Shown here: piece after piece, positions 62,972-64,000 of the stretch | Numbering within the stretch: position 1 is the first letter of the stretch | How the letters are laid out: each line of letters starts with the position of its first letter | NCBI RefSeq assembly: GCF_041321145.1 | Contig: NZ_JBGGWA010000003.1 | Coordinates: 434,001 to 498,000 of the forward strand | DNA length: 64,000 nt | Source: Paraburkholderia sp041321145 | Lineage (GTDB): Bacteria; Pseudomonadota; Gammaproteobacteria; Burkholderiales; Burkholderiaceae | Reading direction: 5' to 3' | The notes under the pieces: generated by a model | What the model was told of the DNA's origin: nothing | The model's input: the letters and a program-made list of their open reading frames with translations, nothing else | The model's database searches: none | Translations under genes and position numbers: made by a program

Positions 62972-64000
62972 TCATTTCATCGGCTTGAGCCCAGCGAGCA
63001 AGGTTGGCACCAGTTCGCCGATGGTCGGATGAATATGCATCGCGTACTGCAGCGTCGGATACGGCGCACCGGCCGTCATGATATCGACAAACGTGTGGAT
63101 GGCTTCGTCGCCTTCAATGCCGTGGATCGCCGCGCCGAGGATCTGCTTGCTCTGTGCGTCGACCAGTACCTTCATGAAACCGTCGGTCTCGCCGCGTTCG
63201 CGGGCGCGGCCCACCCGCGTCATCGGCATGGTGGCGATCAGTGCGTCGCGGCCGGCCTTGCGCACATCGGCCTCCGAGAGCCCGACGCGCGCGAGCGGCG
63301 GGTCGACGAACACCGCATACGCCATGATCCGCGTATCGACGCTGCGTGCGCCGCCGTCGAGCAGATTGGCCGCGACGATCTGAAAGTCGTCGTAGGAAGT
63401 GTGGGTAAAGGCCCCGCGTCCGTTGATGTCGCCGATTGCCCACACACCCGGCACGTTAGTGCGCAACTGGCCGTCGACGGGAATCGTGCCGTGCTTGTCC
63501 TTCGCGATGCCGGCAGCGTCCAGCCCGAGATCATCGGTATTCGGTTCACGGCCGGTGGCGAACAGCAGGTGCGATGCTTCGAGCGCGGGAATGTTCTGCT
63601 CGAAGCCGATGCACACTTCGTTCTCGTGATGCGGATGCGGTTCGACCCGGGACGGCTGCACGCCGAAGCGGAACGCGATGCCCTCGCGCGCCAGCACCTT
63701 TTGCACGGACTCGGCGAGGTCGGCATCCTCGCGCGTGAGCACGCGGTCGCCGCGCACCAGCACCGTCACCCGGCTACCGAAGCGTCGAAAGACCTGGGCG
63801 AATTCGAGCGCGATATAGCTGCCGCCGACAATCACCAGATGGCTCGGCAATTCCGTGAGTTCGAGCAGCGTGGAGTTGGTGTAGTAGCGAATTCGCTCGA
63901 GACCTTCGAGCGGCGGCACGACTGCGCGCGTGCCGGTATTGATGAAGATTTCGTCGGCGCTGAGTTCGTCGAGCAGTGCGCCGTGCGGCCCGCTGATGGC
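62972..64000 (-). CDS. FAD-dependent pyridine nucleotide-disulfide oxidoreductase (N terminus outside window)
   Basis: Class I flavoprotein of the mercuric reductase-like/FAD-containing oxidoreductase group, without the first part. The frame runs open to the last base (first visible codons AISGPHGALLDELSADEIFI). The NAD-binding site VIVGGSYIALEFAQVFRRFG and the FAD segment GVWAIGDINGRGAFTHTSYD are present. The C-terminal dimerisation domain carries the His-Glu pair HIHPTIGELVPT. The redox Cys pair would lie upstream of the window edge. A GTG within the visible part is not the true start. Confidence 0.9.
   Translation of the reverse strand, partial: AISGPHGALLDELSADEIFINTGTRAVVPPLEGLERIRYYTNSTLLELTELPSHLVIVGGSYIALEFAQVFRRFGSRVTVLVRGDRVLTREDADLAESVQKVLAREGIAFRFGVQPSRVEPHPHHENEVCIGFEQNIPALEASHLLFATGREPNTDDLGLDAAGIAKDKHGTIPVDGQLRTNVPGVWAIGDINGRGAFTHTSYDDFQIVAANLLDGGARSVDTRIMAYAVFVDPPLARVGLSEADVRKAGRDALIATMPMTRVGRARERGETDGFMKVLVDAQSKQILGAAIHGIEGDEAIHTFVDIMTAGAPYPTLQYAMHIHPTIGELVPTLLAGLKPMK

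Overview
The window reads as a chromosomal core region of a high-GC beta-proteobacterium, most likely Paraburkholderia or Burkholderia sensu lato. The support is the gene content and order (LMW phosphatase–iscRSUA–hscBA–fdx–iscX, aceE–aceF–lpdA with lipoyl-bearing E3 next to a FixL/FixJ-type pair, glnA–ntrB–ntrC, a PHA phasin), together with strong G/C third-position bias and long antisense shadow ORFs. No phage, transposase, CRISPR array or rRNA was seen. Species was not determined by any search.

Layout. 1–1700: the 3' end of lysS and a glycine-zipper envelope protein. 1700–8560 (minus strand): the complete ISC iron-sulfur assembly cluster, headed by iscR with two tandem IscR-type operators over its promoter and preceded by a low-molecular-weight tyrosine phosphatase. 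8700–9830: two small secreted proteins, one a Gly/Pro-rich lipoprotein. 9900–13120: lutA–lutB lactate-oxidation genes (no lutC here) and a divergent IclR regulator with a palindromic operator candidate between them. 13228–15763: a PBP7-like endopeptidase and a phasin gene with a promoter flanked by two related dyads. 16099–22627: the pyruvate dehydrogenase operon. 22894–26060: a membrane sensor kinase and FixJ-type regulator, overlapping by 4 bases. 26585–28908: a DUF3300–DUF2950 envelope pair. 29230–33712: folD, an OafA-type acyltransferase on the other strand, and an M3 oligopeptidase. 33816–36191: cytosine deaminase, an Asp/Glu racemase and the initiator tRNA. 36305–39780: a small unknown, xth and a prolyl oligopeptidase. 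39931–44333: glnA–ntrB–ntrC, with a sigma-54 promoter and NtrC-box candidates upstream of glnA. 44770–49239: rhodanese, molybdopterin-binding protein, EI24 protein, sterol-desaturase-family protein and a YVTN propeller. 49420–52579: a very AT-rich island followed by a large trimeric autotransporter adhesin. 52760–58858: hrpA and argA, divergent with only 23 bp between start codons, then the YggX-type iron protein. 59552–64000: a ProP-type transporter, a phosphodiesterase, a TMEM175-type channel with a coupled short membrane ORF, a DUF488 protein, and the C-terminal part of an FAD disulfide oxidoreductase cut by the window edge.

Functionally the region is mostly housekeeping (Fe-S assembly, pyruvate oxidation, nitrogen control, folate, arginine, repair). 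The accessory signals are the AT-rich island plus adhesin, the DUF3300/DUF2950 pair, the desaturase/propeller pair and the acyltransferase between folD and prlC. All start codons were chosen by hand from family alignment memory and visible Shine-Dalgarno sequences; promoters, operators and terminators are motif-based calls without experimental support.
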